Source of the DNA: CAYLZO01 sp964387775 | GTDB lineage: Bacteria > Chloroflexota > Anaerolineae > JAAYZQ01 | Assembly (NCBI GenBank): GCA_964387775.1 | Contig: CAYLZO010000016.1 | Span: forward strand, 1 to 39,339 | Length of the DNA: 39,339 nt | Direction of reading: 5' to 3' | In this document: positions 1-8,292 of the stretch, one piece after another | Layout: each line of letters begins with the position of its first letter | Position numbering within the stretch: position 1 is the first letter of the stretch | Program-made: the position numbers and the translations under genes | Notes under the pieces: model-generated | Told to the model about the DNA's origin: nothing | What the model saw: only the letters and a program-made list of their open reading frames with translations | The model's database searches: none

Positions 1-2
1 GG

Positions 3-545
3 CGCCGTTCCGAGGTCAAGCCCGAGCCGCAGCCGCCCACGGCCCCGAGCCGTCCCGCCAGCTCGCGGCTCGGCCAGGCGCTGGCCCGGCTGCGCCGCCT
101 CCGCCGCAGGCGCGAAATGCAGCCCGCCGAGCCGGAGCCGGCCGGCACGCTGACCCATCCCGAGCAAGAACAGGTACTGCGCGCCTTCCTCGACCTGGCC
201 GCGACCGACCCGGCACTGCAAACTTTTGCCGAGGGCCGGGACCTGACGGTTCATTACGAGCTGAGCGATCCCGACCTGGAATTCCACATGATCTTCCGCG
301 ACCGAGTGGTGGCTGGCAGCCTGGGTCCCCCGCCCTCCCCGGCCGAAGTGCGGCTGGCGGCAGGGGCGGACCTGCTCGACGGGATGCTCAGCGGCCGGAT
401 CAACGCCCTGCGCGCGGCGATGACGGGCCGGCTCTCGCTCAAGGGCGACGCCCGGCAGGCCATGACCCAGCAGCAGATCCAGGACGACCTGATCCGGCTC
501 TATCGCCGGGCGCGCAGAGCAATCGCACCGGGACGTACCGGCTAG
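3..545 (+). CDS. SCP2 sterol-binding-domain protein (5' partial)
   Basis: The reading frame is open to the left edge, so the gene starts outside the window. The first ~38 visible residues are a Pro/Arg-rich linker; the first Met (base 117) is probably internal. The rest (from about TLTHPEQEQVL) resembles an SCP2 domain, a small lipid/sterol-carrier fold: a strand pattern with HYELSDPDLEFHMIF, then an acidic LLDGMLSGRIN helix and LSLKGDARQAM, the usual order in bacterial SCP2 proteins. Bacterial SCP2 domains often sit at the C-terminus of larger redox or acyl-transfer proteins, which the linker would fit. Substrate unknown. It ends 11 bp before the sulfatase start, so the two may be co-transcribed. 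Confidence 0.6.
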   Translation, partial: RRSEVKPEPQPPTAPSRPASSRLGQALARLRRLRRRREMQPAEPEPAGTLTHPEQEQVLRAFLDLAATDPALQTFAEGRDLTVHYELSDPDLEFHMIFRDRVVAGSLGPPPSPAEVRLAAGADLLDGMLSGRINALRAAMTGRLSLKGDARQAMTQQQIQDDLIRLYRRARRAIAPGRTG

Positions 546-556
546 AAACGTCGAGC

Positions 557-2011
557 ATGGCAGATCAGACACAGCGGAAATTCAGCCGCCGGACCCTCTT
601 GAAAAGGTCCGCAGCCGTGGGCGGGGCGCTCGTCCTGGGCGGCGTCAGCTACCGGCTGGCGGCCGACGCCCTGGGCCGGGACTACGACGTGGCCCGCAGC
701 GAGACGCTGCTGGCCAGCGTGCAGCCCGCCGAAAACCCCGCCGAGCTGCCCAACCTGGTCGTCGTCGCCACCGACGACCTGGGCTACGGCGATCTGGGCA
801 GCTACGGCTCGCACGCCATCCGCACGCCCAACCTGGACCGCATGGCGGCCGAGGGGATGCGCCTGACCAACTTTTACTCGGGCGCGCCCCTCTGCTCACC
901 CTCGCGGGCCAGCCTGCTCACCGGGCGGTACGCCATCCGCAGCCACATCGCCGTGCCCCTCTACCCGGCCGGCTCCTTCATGGACGTCGTCTTTCGCCTG
1001 GGCGGCGTCTACCCCAACGGCGTGCGCGGCATCCCCCAGGACGAAGTGCTCCTGCCGGAGCTGCTGGGCCGGCGCGGCTACCGGACCGCCCTCCTGGGCA
1101 AGTGGCACCTGGGCGACCGCTCGCCCCACCTGCCCCGCGAGAACGGCTTTGACCTCTTTTACGGCGCCTACTATAGCAACAACCACGAGCCCTACGCCAT
1201 CTATCGCAACGAAAAGATCGAGCTCGAGCCGCCCGTGGACCAGAATCTGCTGACCCAGCACCTGACCCGAGAAGCGCTGGCCTTCATCGGCGACAATCAG
1301 GGCCGCCCCTTCTTTTTGTACTACGCCCAACCCTTCCCCCACGTGCCCCTCCACGCCTCGGACGAATTTCGGGGCCGGTCGCAGGCGGGCCTCTATGGCG
1401 ACACGGTAGAAGAGATCGACTGGAGCGTGGGCGAGATCCTTCGAAGCCTCCAGGAGCGCGGCCTGGACGACAAGACGCTGCTCATCTTTACCAGTGACAA
1501 CGGCCCCTGGTGGGAGGGCAGCCCGGGCTTTAGCCGGGGGCGCAAGAACCTGCCCCTCGAAGGGGGCTTTCGCGTGCCCTTTATCGCGCGCTGGCCGAGC
1601 GTCATCCCCGCCGGCACCACCAGCGACGCCCTGAGCATGAATTTCGACGTCTTTGTCGCGTGCCTGGCCGCGGCCGGCATCGCCCCGCCCGAGGACCGGG
1701 CCGTGGACGGTCAGGACCTGCTGCCCGTGCTCCAGGGCAGGGCTGCGTCGCTGCACGAAACCCTCTACTACTACAAAGGCAAGCGCCTGGTGGGCATCCG
1801 CCACGGCAAGTGGAAATATCTGCGCCGCCACCTGACCGACAACGGCGGCTACGCCAGCCTGTCGCAGGGGCCCTTCCTCTTTAACCTGGAGACCGACCCC
1901 AACGAGTCCTACGACCTGAGCGAATCGGAGCCGGAGGTGGCCGCCCGGCTGGCCCGGATGCTGGACGGCTGGGACGCCGAGATGGAAAAGAACGTGCGGG
2001 GCTGGAAATAG
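557..2011 (+). CDS. Tat-exported sulfatase (arylsulfatase family)
   Basis: A 484-residue type I sulfatase, predicted to hydrolyse sulfate esters outside the membrane. Residues 8-35 form a twin-arginine signal (SRRTLLKR followed by a hydrophobic stretch). Asp73/Asp74 (ATDDLGYGD) are expected Ca2+ ligands. Cys113-Ser-Pro-Ser-Arg117 is the sulfatase signature whose Cys is converted to formylglycine. GKWHLG, HVPLH and TSDNGPW supply the other active-site Lys/His/Asp/Asn residues. Length is normal for the family. The signature is Cys-type and the next gene, 2 bp downstream, is an anaerobic sulfatase-maturing enzyme, so the pair is functionally coherent: maturation in the cytoplasm, then export folded through Tat. 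The natural substrate cannot be read from the sequence. Confidence 0.93.
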   Translation: MADQTQRKFSRRTLLKRSAAVGGALVLGGVSYRLAADALGRDYDVARSETLLASVQPAENPAELPNLVVVATDDLGYGDLGSYGSHAIRTPNLDRMAAEGMRLTNFYSGAPLCSPSRASLLTGRYAIRSHIAVPLYPAGSFMDVVFRLGGVYPNGVRGIPQDEVLLPELLGRRGYRTALLGKWHLGDRSPHLPRENGFDLFYGAYYSNNHEPYAIYRNEKIELEPPVDQNLLTQHLTREALAFIGDNQGRPFFLYYAQPFPHVPLHASDEFRGRSQAGLYGDTVEEIDWSVGEILRSLQERGLDDKTLLIFTSDNGPWWEGSPGFSRGRKNLPLEGGFRVPFIARWPSVIPAGTTSDALSMNFDVFVACLAAAGIAPPEDRAVDGQDLLPVLQGRAASLHETLYYYKGKRLVGIRHGKWKYLRRHLTDNGGYASLSQGPFLFNLETDPNESYDLSESEPEVAARLARMLDGWDAEMEKNVRGWK

Positions 2012-2013
2012 CC

Positions 2014-3213
2014 ATGTCTCCATCGCTCACAGCGCCCCGGCCCTTCCACGTGACGATCAAGCCGCGCGGACCGGTCTGCAACCTGGCCTGCGACTACTGT
2101 TACTACCTGGAAAAGGTTGATCTCTACCCCGGCAGCGGCTTTTGCATGAGCGACGCCGTGCTGGAGGCTTTTACCCGGCAGTACATCGAGGCCCAGCCGG
2201 GGCCGGAGGTCGTCTTTGGCTGGCAGGGGGGCGAGCCGCTGTTGATGGGCCTCGATTTTTTCCGGCAAGCGCTGGCATTGCAGAAAAGGCACCAGCGCGC
2301 CGGCACGCGCCTCGTCAACACCCTCCAGACCAACGGCACCCTGCTGGACGACGCCTGGGCCACGTTCCTGCGCACCCACGACTTTTTGGTGGGGCTGAGT
2401 CTCGACGGCCCCCGGGCTATGCATGATGCGTACCGCCGGGACCGGGGTGAGGGCGGCTCCTTCGACCGGGCCATGCGCGGTCTCGGGCTGTTGCAAGGGC
2501 GCGGCGTGGCCGTCAACGTCCTGGCCTGCGTGCACGCCGCCAACGCCGATCACCCGCTGGACGTCTACCGCTTTCTCCGGGACGAGGCGGGGGGGAGGTT
2601 TATCCAGTTCATCCCCGTGGTCCAGCGCGAGGGAGCCGCCGGACAAGGCGTCGAGCCGGAGCAATATGGCCGCTTCCTGACCACGATCTTTGACGAGTGG
2701 CTTCAGCACGACGTGGACCGGGTCTCGGTGCAGATGTTCGACGCAGCCCTGGCCGCCTGGCTGGGCCGCCCGCCGGGCCTCTGCGTCTTTGATCCGACCT
2801 GCGGGTCGGCCCTGGCCCTGGAGCACAACGGCGACCTCTACGCCTGCGACCACTTTGTCACACCCGAGCACCGGCTGGGCAACGTCCTGGACACGCCGCT
2901 GCGAGACCTCGTCGCTTCGGAGACGCAGCAGCGCTTTGGACGGGCCAAAGGGGAGGCGCTGCCGGCCGAATGCCGCCGCTGCCCCGTCCGATTCGCCTGC
3001 AACGGCGGTTGCCCCAAGAACCGGCTGTCCGGCGGCGATACGCCGGGACGCAACGACCTGTGCGCCGCCTACCGGCGTTTTTTCCACCACGCGGACCGCC
3101 CGCTGTCCGCCCTGGCCGGCGCCATTTTGACACGAGGCACTCCGTCGTGCTACAATCCTGAGCGAGCCAGAGCAGGCGAAGGTGTCCCACCGGCTCGGGC
3201 AACGGCGACTTGA
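2014..3213 (+). CDS. Anaerobic sulfatase-maturating enzyme (radical SAM, SPASM)
   Basis: Converts the active-site Cys of sulfatases to formylglycine by S-adenosylmethionine radical chemistry in the cytoplasm. Residues Cys22-x3-Cys26-x2-Cys29 (CNLACDYCYYLEK) bind the radical 4Fe-4S cluster; GWQGGEPLL is the GGE SAM-binding motif. The C-terminal half has the SPASM cysteines for two auxiliary clusters: CVFDPTCGSALALEHNGD, YACDHF, CRRCPVRFACNGGCPKNR and DLCAAYRRFF. About 399 residues, normal for the family. It begins 2 bp after the sulfatase stop, so it is co-translated with its likely substrate. The last ~30 codons after YRRFFHH are not family-like and contain the promoter of the next gene. Confidence 0.92.
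   Translation: MSPSLTAPRPFHVTIKPRGPVCNLACDYCYYLEKVDLYPGSGFCMSDAVLEAFTRQYIEAQPGPEVVFGWQGGEPLLMGLDFFRQALALQKRHQRAGTRLVNTLQTNGTLLDDAWATFLRTHDFLVGLSLDGPRAMHDAYRRDRGEGGSFDRAMRGLGLLQGRGVAVNVLACVHAANADHPLDVYRFLRDEAGGRFIQFIPVVQREGAAGQGVEPEQYGRFLTTIFDEWLQHDVDRVSVQMFDAALAAWLGRPPGLCVFDPTCGSALALEHNGDLYACDHFVTPEHRLGNVLDTPLRDLVASETQQRFGRAKGEALPAECRRCPVRFACNGGCPKNRLSGGDTPGRNDLCAAYRRFFHHADRPLSALAGAILTRGTPSCYNPERARAGEGVPPARATAT
3127..3156 (+). promoter_or_regulatory. Sigma70-type promoter for the PqqD/radical-SAM gene
   Basis: TTGACA (3127-3132), an 18-bp spacer and TACAAT (3151-3156), inside the 3' end of the maturase gene. Predicted start near 3163, about 95 nt ahead of the downstream ATG at 3259. It separates the radical-SAM/coiled-coil pair from the sulfatase operon. 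Confidence 0.7.
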
Positions 3214-3258
3214 CATCGGCTCAGTAGGTGGGGGAGGCCCGGCCTGAAGAAGGACACG

Positions 3259-4641
3259 ATGGACTTGAGCTTTGCAACCGAATTCATCACCAGTACCCAG
3301 GACTTTGTCTTTATCCGTCCGGAAGACAAGCTTCTGATCCTGCGTCCCAACAAGATCCACCACCTGAACCGCACGGCCACCGAGATGCTGACCGCCCTCT
3401 ATGCCCAAGAAGAGCCAGACGTCGCCGCCGTTGTGAACGAGACCGCCGCCCGGTACGGCGTGCCCGAAGCCCAGGTCGCCGCCGACCTGGAGCGGCTGCT
3501 TCAGTCCCTGGCCCTGGTCCTCCAGGACCGCGAGGGCGCCGCTCCCGCCGTGCGCCGCACCCCCTTTGGCAGCCACGCCCGCGAGCTGCCGGTCTTGTCC
3601 GAGATCGCCCTCACCTACCGCTGCCAGAACCGCTGCACTTTCTGCTACGCCAGCGCCCCCGACCGCGGCCCCGAGGTGCCCGAGATGACGACGGACGAGG
3701 TCGAGCACGTGCTCGACGTTATCGTCGACGACGCCCGGGTGCCCACCGTGTCCTTCACCGGCGGCGAGCCGACCCTCCGCCCGGATTTGCCCGACCTCAT
3801 TGGCTATGCGAAGGGACGGCGACTGCGCACCAACCTCATCACCAACGGCGTCCGCTGCGGGGCTAACGGTTATGTCGAGAAACTGGCCGCCGCCGGCCTC
3901 GACTCGGCCCAGGTCAGCCTGGAGGCCGCCAGTCCCGAGATCCACGACGCCGTCGTCGGGCGGCCCGGCGCCTGGCGGCAGACGGTGCAGGGCGTCCGCA
4001 ACTTGAAGGCCGCCGGCATCCACGTCCACACCAACACGACCATCAACAGCCACAACCGCGACCACCTGCTGGCCCTGGTCGATTTCCTGGCCGAGATGGA
4101 GCAGCCCTATCTCAGCATGAACATGGTCATCCGCACCGGCGACGCGGTGGGGAGCATGGAGATCGGCTATCAAGAGATCGGGGACCTGGTGCTGCCCCTG
4201 AAAGAGCGGGCCAACGAGCACGGGATGCGGTTCGTGTGGTACTCGCCGGTGCCGCTCTGCCTGTTCAATCCGGTGGCCCACGGCCTGGGCAGCCAGTCCT
4301 GCTCAGCGGCCGACGGCCTGCTGAGCGTCGCGCCCGACGGCAGTGTGCTGCCCTGCTCCAGTTTCGAGCAGGGGGTGGGCAACCTGCTTCAGGAGCCCTT
4401 CGAGACCGTTTGGAACCGGCGGGCGGCCAAGTATTGGCGCCGCAAAGAATTCCTGCCGCCCGGCTGCCGCGACTGCGACCTGGCCGAGCTGTGCTGCGGC
4501 GCCTGCCCCCTCTACTGGGACGAGCGGGGCGATTTCCACGAGCTCGACGAGCACCTGGCGCCAACCACGGCCCTATCACAGATGGTGTGGCAGGCCAAGC
4601 GCCGCTGGCTGGGCCAGTCGAGGGGCGTGGGCCTGCGATGA
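3259..4641 (+). CDS. Radical SAM/SPASM enzyme with N-terminal PqqD-like domain
   Basis: A 460-residue fusion. Residues ~10-95 resemble PqqD, the peptide-binding RRE fold (LRPNKIHHLNRTATEMLTAL, then a helical AAVVNETAARYGVPEAQVAADLERLL). Cys122-x3-Cys126-x2-Cys129 (YRCQNRCTFCYAS) binds the radical-SAM cluster and SFTGGEPTLR is the GGE motif. The C-terminal SPASM region has SCSAADGLLSVAPDG, LPCSSF and CRDCDLAELCCGACP. Such proteins usually modify a ribosomal peptide or activate a protein partner. No small precursor peptide was seen nearby; the only partner is the coiled-coil gene 19 bp downstream. The ATG at 3259 has an AAGAAGGA ribosome-binding site. Substrate unknown. Confidence 0.85.
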   Translation: MDLSFATEFITSTQDFVFIRPEDKLLILRPNKIHHLNRTATEMLTALYAQEEPDVAAVVNETAARYGVPEAQVAADLERLLQSLALVLQDREGAAPAVRRTPFGSHARELPVLSEIALTYRCQNRCTFCYASAPDRGPEVPEMTTDEVEHVLDVIVDDARVPTVSFTGGEPTLRPDLPDLIGYAKGRRLRTNLITNGVRCGANGYVEKLAAAGLDSAQVSLEAASPEIHDAVVGRPGAWRQTVQGVRNLKAAGIHVHTNTTINSHNRDHLLALVDFLAEMEQPYLSMNMVIRTGDAVGSMEIGYQEIGDLVLPLKERANEHGMRFVWYSPVPLCLFNPVAHGLGSQSCSAADGLLSVAPDGSVLPCSSFEQGVGNLLQEPFETVWNRRAAKYWRRKEFLPPGCRDCDLAELCCGACPLYWDERGDFHELDEHLAPTTALSQMVWQAKRRWLGQSRGVGLR

Positions 4642-4660
4642 TGGGGAGGAGACAAGGAGA

Positions 4661-5827
4661 ATGAACACGGACAGGACACTCCAATACCTGGACAGCCAGC
4701 GGCGGCAGATTCAAGCCGTCATTAAACAGTTGGACGAAATCCAAGTGGTGTTCAACGCCCAATTCGACGAGTTCAAGGCCCAGCACGACGCCAAGTTGGA
4801 CGAGCTCACCGAGCTCGTCGCCGATCACCTCGACGCCATCGCGCCCAGCCTGGGATCGGCCATCGACGCACGGCTGCCCGAGGAGCGCGAGCACCTCGAG
4901 GCCCGCCGCCAGAAGGTCCGCGACGAGTACCTGCCCCAGCGCCAGGAGGCCGCCGACGAACTGCTGCAACAGGCCCAGGCCGAGTTGGCCGAATTGCGCA
5001 AGCTCAATCCCGAGCTGGACGCGCTGGAAGAGCGCCTCAAGCGCGAAAAGGGGGAACTCGAAGCGCAATTGGCGGCGCTCAACGACGAGATCCGCCAGAA
5101 ATCGAGGGGGCTGCGCTTCATCCGCCACCTCTTGGCCATTTTCCGGGCCGACCGGGAGCGACAGCGCATCATCGGCCGGCTGGAAAAGATCAACGAGGAC
5201 TTGCGTCGGGTCCGGCAAGCGTGGGAGCGCAAACGGACCCAGATCGAGGAGCACCAAGCCGAGTTGCAGAACGAGTGGCAGTTGGAAAGCATGGCCGTCG
5301 CCCGGCTCCAGGCGGAGCTGGATCGGCTAGACGACCAGGCCCGCCGGGAGGATCTGGCCCTGCGCCGGGCCGCGCGCCACGTGCTGGACAACCTCGACGA
5401 GCCTGCGTCCAGCACGGATCCCGGGATAGAGCGGGGTTTGCAGGAAATGGTGACCCTCAACCACCAGACCGACGAGTACCACCGGGGGTTGGCCTCGGTC
5501 GGCGGATTGATCGGTTTGTTGCACGGCATCCGCAGCGGATTGAGCGCCATTCGCAAGAGCGTCGAGGGAATCGGGCGCGAATATCAGATGCACAAGGCCT
5601 ATCTGCAAGCGCCCAGTTTTAGTTTGCCGGCCCGAGCGGAGGCTTTGGACAACCAATGGTCGCGGTTGGCCCACCAGTTCGCCGAGGAAGAGGTCATCGG
5701 CCAGCATCCGGCCGCTTTCGCCGCAGCCGTCGAGCCCATCGTGGCCGGGCCGCTGTCGCAGGCCAATATCGAGCGTACGTTCGAGGATCTGGGCCGGATG
5801 ATCGAGGGGGCCACCGCCCGCTGGTGA
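4661..5827 (+). CDS. Coiled-coil protein of unknown function
   Basis: Not recognised. 388 residues from ATG 4661, which has an AAGGAGA ribosome-binding site; the frame is open further upstream but that part overlaps the radical-SAM gene. Residues ~5-250 are almost entirely charged heptad-like helix (e.g. LEERLKREKGELEAQLAALNDEI) with a short basic interruption around RGLRFIRHLLAIFRADRERQ, which could touch a membrane or nucleic acid. The last ~130 residues are more globular (GLASVGGLIGLLHGIRSGLSAI). No signal peptide or true membrane segment. Only 19 bp separate it from the PqqD/radical-SAM gene, so it is a candidate substrate or scaffold of that enzyme; this is inference from position. Confidence 0.75.
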   Translation: MNTDRTLQYLDSQRRQIQAVIKQLDEIQVVFNAQFDEFKAQHDAKLDELTELVADHLDAIAPSLGSAIDARLPEEREHLEARRQKVRDEYLPQRQEAADELLQQAQAELAELRKLNPELDALEERLKREKGELEAQLAALNDEIRQKSRGLRFIRHLLAIFRADRERQRIIGRLEKINEDLRRVRQAWERKRTQIEEHQAELQNEWQLESMAVARLQAELDRLDDQARREDLALRRAARHVLDNLDEPASSTDPGIERGLQEMVTLNHQTDEYHRGLASVGGLIGLLHGIRSGLSAIRKSVEGIGREYQMHKAYLQAPSFSLPARAEALDNQWSRLAHQFAEEEVIGQHPAAFAAAVEPIVAGPLSQANIERTFEDLGRMIEGATARW

Positions 5828-5841
5828 AGGCCCTTCCTAAA

Positions 5842-5916
5842 CCGCAGAGACGCCGAGGGCACAGAGTATTTCAGATGAGGACCCCTTGATTCTCTGTGCT
5901 CTCTGCGTCTCTGTGG
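5842..5916. repeat. Imperfect palindromic repeat, 25-bp arms
   Basis: Left arm 5842-5866 and right arm 5892-5916 are complementary at 22 of 25 positions, with a 25-nt loop. The arm reads CCRCAGAGACGC followed by GAGAGCACAGAG-like sequence. It starts 15 bp after the coiled-coil gene's stop and could act as a 3' hairpin. From memory, CAGAGACGCAGAGAGCACAG-type palindromes are dispersed in many bacterial genomes; copy number here cannot be counted from one window. Confidence 0.7.
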
Positions 5917-5940
5917 TGAGATACAAGATTCAGCAAGCCC

Positions 5941-6077
5941 CTAGCAGCTTGTCGGAGAGGTCGGTTTCCCTTGCTGTCAGGACGCAGATCAACGCAGATA
6001 CACGCAGATTTTGCCTTTTTATCTGCGTTAATCTGTGGCATCTGCGTCCCATGATTCTTTCTCCGACAGCCTGCTAG
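5941..6077. mobile_element. MITE-like element A with CTAG ends
   Basis: 137 bp bounded by CTAG on both sides (5941-5944 and 6074-6077). The left end is CAGCTTGTCGGAGAG and the right end, read inward, CAGGCTGTCGGAGAA. Inside is a second inverted repeat: GACGCAGATCAACGCAGAT matched by a 3' arm near 6021-6049 (ATCTGCGTT...ATCTGCGTCC). The right CTAG supplies the TAG stop codon of the minus-strand gene ending at 6074. Element B (23178-23286) has the same two distinct ends. No transposase is encoded; the CTAG flanks look like a 4-bp target duplication, as produced by some IS5-type transposases. Confidence 0.7.
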
Positions 6078-6856
6078 CGATCGCGGCCCGGCGGCAAGGG
6101 ATAGAGCTTTTGCGTATCCATGCCGATGGAGAGCAGGGCACAGTGTACGCTCCAATCATCCCGCTCGGACACCAGGGACAGGTACCCCCGAGTCCCCACG
6201 GGAAGCGGCGTAATACCGACCTTTAGCACGCTCTCCTTGAGAAACTCCAGGGCGCGGATCACCAGCCGGGGATCAAAGTAGTACTGGTGACTCTCGGCGG
6301 TGACGATCTCTTCTCCCTCGACCCGCAAGCGTCCAAAGCCGAGGTCGATAAGGATCGCCAACTTGGTGGGGCTGATCTGCTCCGCCGCCTCCATCTCTCC
6401 CAGCCGGGCGACGGCCTGGTGTGTGGCGTCGGAGAACCGGAGATGGGGCACTTCGACCAACGCCTCGGGCATCTGCATGAGGTGACTGAACGCCTCGGGT
6501 GCGGGAAAGGCTGCCACGTCAGACTGCCAGCGGATCTGGTAGCTTCCCAGATGATCCGTCAGGCGAGCAAAAGCTTGCCCCCGGCCAAGGCCAAAGTGCA
6601 CGCCCACCTGGGAGCAGACGGCCTCACAAGACAGCAATTCGGCCACCAGAGGGGGGATCACAAAGACGAGATTTTCAGCAGCCGGCTGGCGCAGCTTTGT
6701 CGTCCACGAGATCACCAGGCGCAGCCCGCTCACGGCGACAAACGTGATGCGATGGCCTTTGATCAAGCACAACACCGGCTCTTCCGAGCGCGAAATGGCC
6801 TGCTGGACCCCCTTACACAGAATGTTTCCGTCAACGATGAGACGATCCGCTTCCAT
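6074..6856 (-). CDS. Unknown protein, possibly DNA-clamp-like fold
   Basis: 260 residues, not confidently recognised. It begins 13 bp after the sensor-kinase stop and is the last gene of the response-regulator/kinase operon. The strand/helix rhythm and phrases such as ITFVAVSGLRLVISW, VFVIPPLVAELL, YQIRWQSDVAAFPAPE and FDPRLVIRALEFLK recall the repeated domain of bacterial sliding clamps (DnaN), but it is shorter (two domains at most) and no clamp motif is diagnostic. No signal peptide or membrane segment. Its TAG stop lies in the end of repeat element A, so the natural C-terminus may have been changed by that insertion. Function unknown. Confidence 0.6.
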   Translation of the reverse strand: MEADRLIVDGNILCKGVQQAISRSEEPVLCLIKGHRITFVAVSGLRLVISWTTKLRQPAAENLVFVIPPLVAELLSCEAVCSQVGVHFGLGRGQAFARLTDHLGSYQIRWQSDVAAFPAPEAFSHLMQMPEALVEVPHLRFSDATHQAVARLGEMEAAEQISPTKLAILIDLGFGRLRVEGEEIVTAESHQYYFDPRLVIRALEFLKESVLKVGITPLPVGTRGYLSLVSERDDWSVHCALLSIGMDTQKLYPLPPGRDR

Positions 6857-6869
6857 GGGCTTTCCCCCT

Positions 6870-8288
6870 CTACACCGGTAGTTCTACGGTGAACCGCGTC
6901 CCCAGGCCCTCGACGCTCTCGGCCCGGACCTGCCCGCCGTGGGCCCTCACGATCTCTTGGACGATGGCGAGTCCTAAACCCGAGCCACTGCCCCGCCGGC
7001 TCCGCGACTTGTCCACCTGGTAAAACCGCTCAAAGATGCGCGGCAGCTCCTCAGCCGGGATGCCGGGGCCATTGTCTGTGACCGAACAGAGGACCCGGCC
7101 ATCCCGCGACTCGGCACTCAGTGTCACGTGCCCCCCCCCTGTCTGCGCCGCGTGCTTGAGCGCATTGTCCACCAGGTTGCCGAACACCTGCCCCAGCCGG
7201 TCCGCGTCGCCCATCACGGCGGGGAGCTCGGCCGGCGCGTCCAACTCCAGGCTGACCTCCGAGCGCTCGGACTGCAAGGCAAAGCGGTCGGCACAGGTCT
7301 GAAGGACCTTTCTCACGTCCACCGGCTCGCGGGCCAGCGCCACCTGCCCGGCCTCCAACTGGGCCAGGTCGAGCAGGTCGGCCACCAGGCGGCGCATCCG
7401 GCCCGCCTCCTCGTGGATGATGCCCGCCGCCCGCTGCCGGGCCTCCTCGTCGCGGGCCGTTCCATCCATCAACGCCTGCGAAAAGCCCTGGATCGAGGTC
7501 AGCGGCGTCTTGAGGTCGTGGGAGACGTTGGCGACAAAATCCCGCTGCGACTGCAGCGTCGCCTCGACCCGGCGGGCCATGCTGTTGAAGCTGGTCGCCA
7601 GCCGGGCCACCTCTGCCGGTGCCGAGATGTCCAGCTCCTGATCGTAACCACCGGCGGCGATCTCTTCGGCCGCCTGGGCGATCCGCTCCAGGGGCCGGGC
7701 GACGGAGTAGGCCATCAGCCCCGCCACCACGACCGAGAGGGCCAGGGCCACGGCGCCGGCCCACGCCAGCCGGGGCAGCAGGTCTCCCAGCGCGCCGCGC
7801 ACGGCCTGGAAGGGCTGGGCCAGAACCAGGACACGGCCCGGTTTCGGCTCGCCAGGCGAGGTCAAAGGCCGGGCGATAAAGAGTAAACGCCCATCGGCCG
7901 CCAGTCGCCGCTCGTCGCGGACCGGCCACGAGGGGGTAGGCACCTGGCGCAGGGCCAACTGCTCGAAGCGCTGCCCGTTCAGCCGGTCGTCGCTGCCGGC
8001 AATGACCGTGCCCTGGGCATCCAGCAGGTAGAGCAAAGGAAAGGACTCGGTACGCTCCTTGCCCGACTGGGCCACGTGGCGGATCGCCTCCTGGGGCGAC
8101 TGCCCGCGCGCCAGCAGCTCGCTGACCCGCACCCCGACGAAGAGGCTCTGGTCATTCAGGCGGCTCCAGGCCAGGTTCTTCTGGTAGCCACGCAACAAGA
8201 CCCACGCCGCCAGGCCGACCAGCGCCAGGCAGACGACGATGACGACCAGGTAAGAGAGCGTCAGCCGGGCCTGCAACCCCTTGAACAC
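6870..8288 (-). CDS. Membrane sensor histidine kinase
   Basis: Partner of the OmpR-type regulator directly upstream. From GTG 8288: membrane segment ~10-32, periplasmic sensor ~33-170 (TVIAGSDDRLNGQ, a PAS/Cache-like LLDAQG start), second membrane segment ~175-197, HAMP ~198-250, HisKA with phospho-acceptor His257 (VSHDLKTPL), and HATPase with NLVDNALKHA (371-380), DNGPGI and GSGLGL. An in-frame ATG at 8345 would add 19 residues overlapping the regulator by 53 bp. GTG 8288 is preferred: it follows the regulator's stop by 4 bp, has GGTGGGA upstream, and puts the first membrane helix where kinases usually have it. The ligand is unknown. Confidence 0.92.
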   Translation of the reverse strand: MFKGLQARLTLSYLVVIVVCLALVGLAAWVLLRGYQKNLAWSRLNDQSLFVGVRVSELLARGQSPQEAIRHVAQSGKERTESFPLLYLLDAQGTVIAGSDDRLNGQRFEQLALRQVPTPSWPVRDERRLAADGRLLFIARPLTSPGEPKPGRVLVLAQPFQAVRGALGDLLPRLAWAGAVALALSVVVAGLMAYSVARPLERIAQAAEEIAAGGYDQELDISAPAEVARLATSFNSMARRVEATLQSQRDFVANVSHDLKTPLTSIQGFSQALMDGTARDEEARQRAAGIIHEEAGRMRRLVADLLDLAQLEAGQVALAREPVDVRKVLQTCADRFALQSERSEVSLELDAPAELPAVMGDADRLGQVFGNLVDNALKHAAQTGGGHVTLSAESRDGRVLCSVTDNGPGIPAEELPRIFERFYQVDKSRSRRGSGSGLGLAIVQEIVRAHGGQVRAESVEGLGTRFTVELPV

Positions 8289-8292
8289 GTCG

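Noticed and set aside
1909..4281. Long minus-strand reading frame (790 codons) opposite the maturase and radical-SAM genes
   Set aside because: Shadow frame produced by high GC; it covers three genes with clear catalytic motifs on the plus strand and has no recognisable domain itself.
5871..6155. Minus-strand ORF of 94 codons
   Set aside because: Composed almost entirely of the two palindromic repeats; no ribosome-binding site and no protein-like pattern.
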